Of a stretch of DNA of 64,000 bases, positions 63,801 through 64,000 are shown piece after piece. This DNA comes from Paraspadella gotoi (Eukaryota > Chaetognatha): NCBI GenBank assembly GCA_051294375.1, contig CM119269.1:2472699-2536698 (forward strand), written 5' to 3'. The notes below the pieces were generated by a model, which was not told the origin of the DNA, did not search any database, and saw only the letters and a program-made list of their open reading frames with translations. Made by a program: the position numbers and the translations under genes. How positions within the stretch are numbered: the first letter of the stretch is position 1; every line of letters starts with the position of its first letter.

Positions 63801-64000
63801 ATGATGATAATCTTGGGCAGTAGTACGGAAAAGGAGTCTCATTAAGTCGAATATGTAGCATAAATAAAAAGTCTTTTTCAATCACAATTTGGACATTGTG
63901 AGGTGATCCAACCGTGAGAGCCGTCGTCACGTGCTTAGAATATATATCACTATCTGAACACGTGATGAAAAATGTAGTTTCCTTTTCATTAATTTCGAGT
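60850..64000 (-). CDS. Secreted EGF/laminin-G protein with a peritrophin-type cysteine motif (agrin/perlecan/eyes-shut-like architecture), 5' partial
   Basis: Single open frame of over 1,040 codons, continuing off the right edge; TGA at 60850-60852. Numbered from the GTG at 63928-63930, which is internal and not a start: end of a laminin-G domain (1-107), two EGF domains (115-193), laminin-G (198-407), EGF (428-465), laminin-G (471-653), a six-cysteine segment (653-711), two EGF domains (730-808) and laminin-G to the C-terminus (812-1026). EGF motifs include CDCLPGFEGTFC and CLCPQGWSGELC. The six-Cys spacing C-13-C-5-C-12-C-12-C-11-C with aromatics (GFYQHDDFCSLFFEC) fits a peritrophin-A chitin-binding domain. 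Several N-x-S/T sequons occur. Laminin-G/EGF alternation is typical of agrin, perlecan and eyes shut C-termini; which one cannot be settled. The absence of introns across 3.15 kb is unlike the other genes here except for the P450 central exon. Confidence 0.92.
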   Translation of the reverse strand, partial: LEINEKETTFFITCSDSDIYSKHVTTALTVGSPHNVQIVIEKDFLFMLHIRLNETPFPYYCPRLSSLWSNQTLITLFLGSISDKFSSLHIDFLSMNVVGAKGCMQNLMVNGEERDIVLDTSESRGTFDNCHTRNQSLCDFEPCKNNASCEEIIPDSAINVAHNELSCDCLPGFEGTFCQRKICDKNPCYGDSTCTLSLNEQSHLCLCGFGQSGIRCTESIRISNPRFVGSPFGYDSYLEIFLTGLTKRFEFYVVFSKNMTKSENSQTIFYYGQASPSAKKWDGFCVYLRQDGYIVFTYDLGSGPTEIVSVQSVLTMEQETTEFFLSFGRDGQDGWLNFTDLNRSTKVVESSGRSPGSLKDMNTPPRTSLFIGGLPETHSQVFMNNTEGFSGCIHEVWVRKGYKSFWSDWFQLDLTENSNVILNARSVLDCQQDSNFPSEIFDSVEIPDFSCENSTQGFECLVNGGICEIHNKTYFNCKCPFGKSGNSCSKDVDIVDPYFDAELQSHMLLLPVNIRSKTEIKLIIKPFQINQNGVLFYAAHQLDKWSGDFIFIGIINDKLVFMFNTGNVKTDTLEIKITAIRDKWYEIYAGRNSSLCWLGIVGDTYENKVLQHSMTHLDISSGFYLGGFPDHSKLSVDVRDYQNNWNSFSGHIGRVIVNERQYSFDVDSKITHSFSCRSKDNGFYQHDDFCSLFFECKNGMIVYGKRYSCLPNQLAQLYPKECKVVLTNATASRCDEDVVEAYGIRGGEAHRPCGLSTCLHGGTCVPISGGLKPGCQCTPQFAGDKCETPRICLNVDSSSKCQNGAICSLVKIDGENSFVCLCPQGWSGELCTESVDWNQHNNDSISFFRKSFLTFQLPSYALDASYTRLSFEFRLRSNDSSGLLFWNGSPFTRDNDYVGLTLTQNHFQPLIFVINLGYKSRVISGMEKAVPFRWEIIKWYRLDLNRDGNFVSLRLDGNVMMETTVPGSYSKLDTVNSFNFGGLRPDSIDHYGAENLYSGFYSETRFLEDHFLRNAFEKHFDGCMRNIFVQSVKLNLNDSISVGNILPCT

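Overview
This is eukaryotic nuclear DNA from an animal, most likely a protostome invertebrate and probably an arthropod. Coding capacity is split into many short exons with GT..AG borders. Introns and spacers are AT-rich and full of (GA)n/(CT)n microsatellites. The recognisable genes are a still life/TIAM-type Rac exchange factor, a CYP2-clan-like P450, an aquaglyceroporin and an EGF/laminin-G protein carrying a peritrophin-type chitin-binding cysteine pattern. The last feature is what points to an arthropod-like animal; the species cannot be fixed. Seven N gaps (2177-2201, 2317-2643, 5781-5790, 10971-10986, 47228-47252, 53738-53875, 53976-53985) and a noisy tandem array at the left edge indicate a draft assembly.

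Layout. Positions 1-3641 hold repeats and an inverted repeat around a gap. Positions 3642-12594 (+) hold the C-terminal half of the still life/TIAM gene: end of the DH domain, second PH domain, Gly-rich and Pro-rich tail. Positions 16983-24044 (+) hold eight exons whose splice phases all agree; their centre is a Penelope-retroelement-type GIY-YIG domain cut by introns and apparently lacking the catalytic Arg and Glu. The last still life exon has an internal donor in the phase needed to join these exons, so they may be an alternative 3' end of that gene or a separate gene. Positions 26099-27966 (-) hold a three-exon P450. Positions 30461-57165 (-) hold an aquaglyceroporin in eight exons, with three single-base frameshifts and one 19-kb intron containing a decayed BEL/Pao-like retrotransposon (about 35-43.2 kb) and a second GC-rich block (43.8-45.8 kb). 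Positions 60850-64000 (-) hold the end of a large EGF/laminin-G secreted protein, open to the window edge.

The genes are not obviously functionally linked; this is an ordinary animal locus with mobile-element traffic in introns. The most unusual object is the intron-split, probably non-catalytic GIY-YIG domain and its phase-compatible position behind the Rac exchange factor. Exon borders were read by eye from splice consensus, frame and family similarity. No alignment or transcript data were available.
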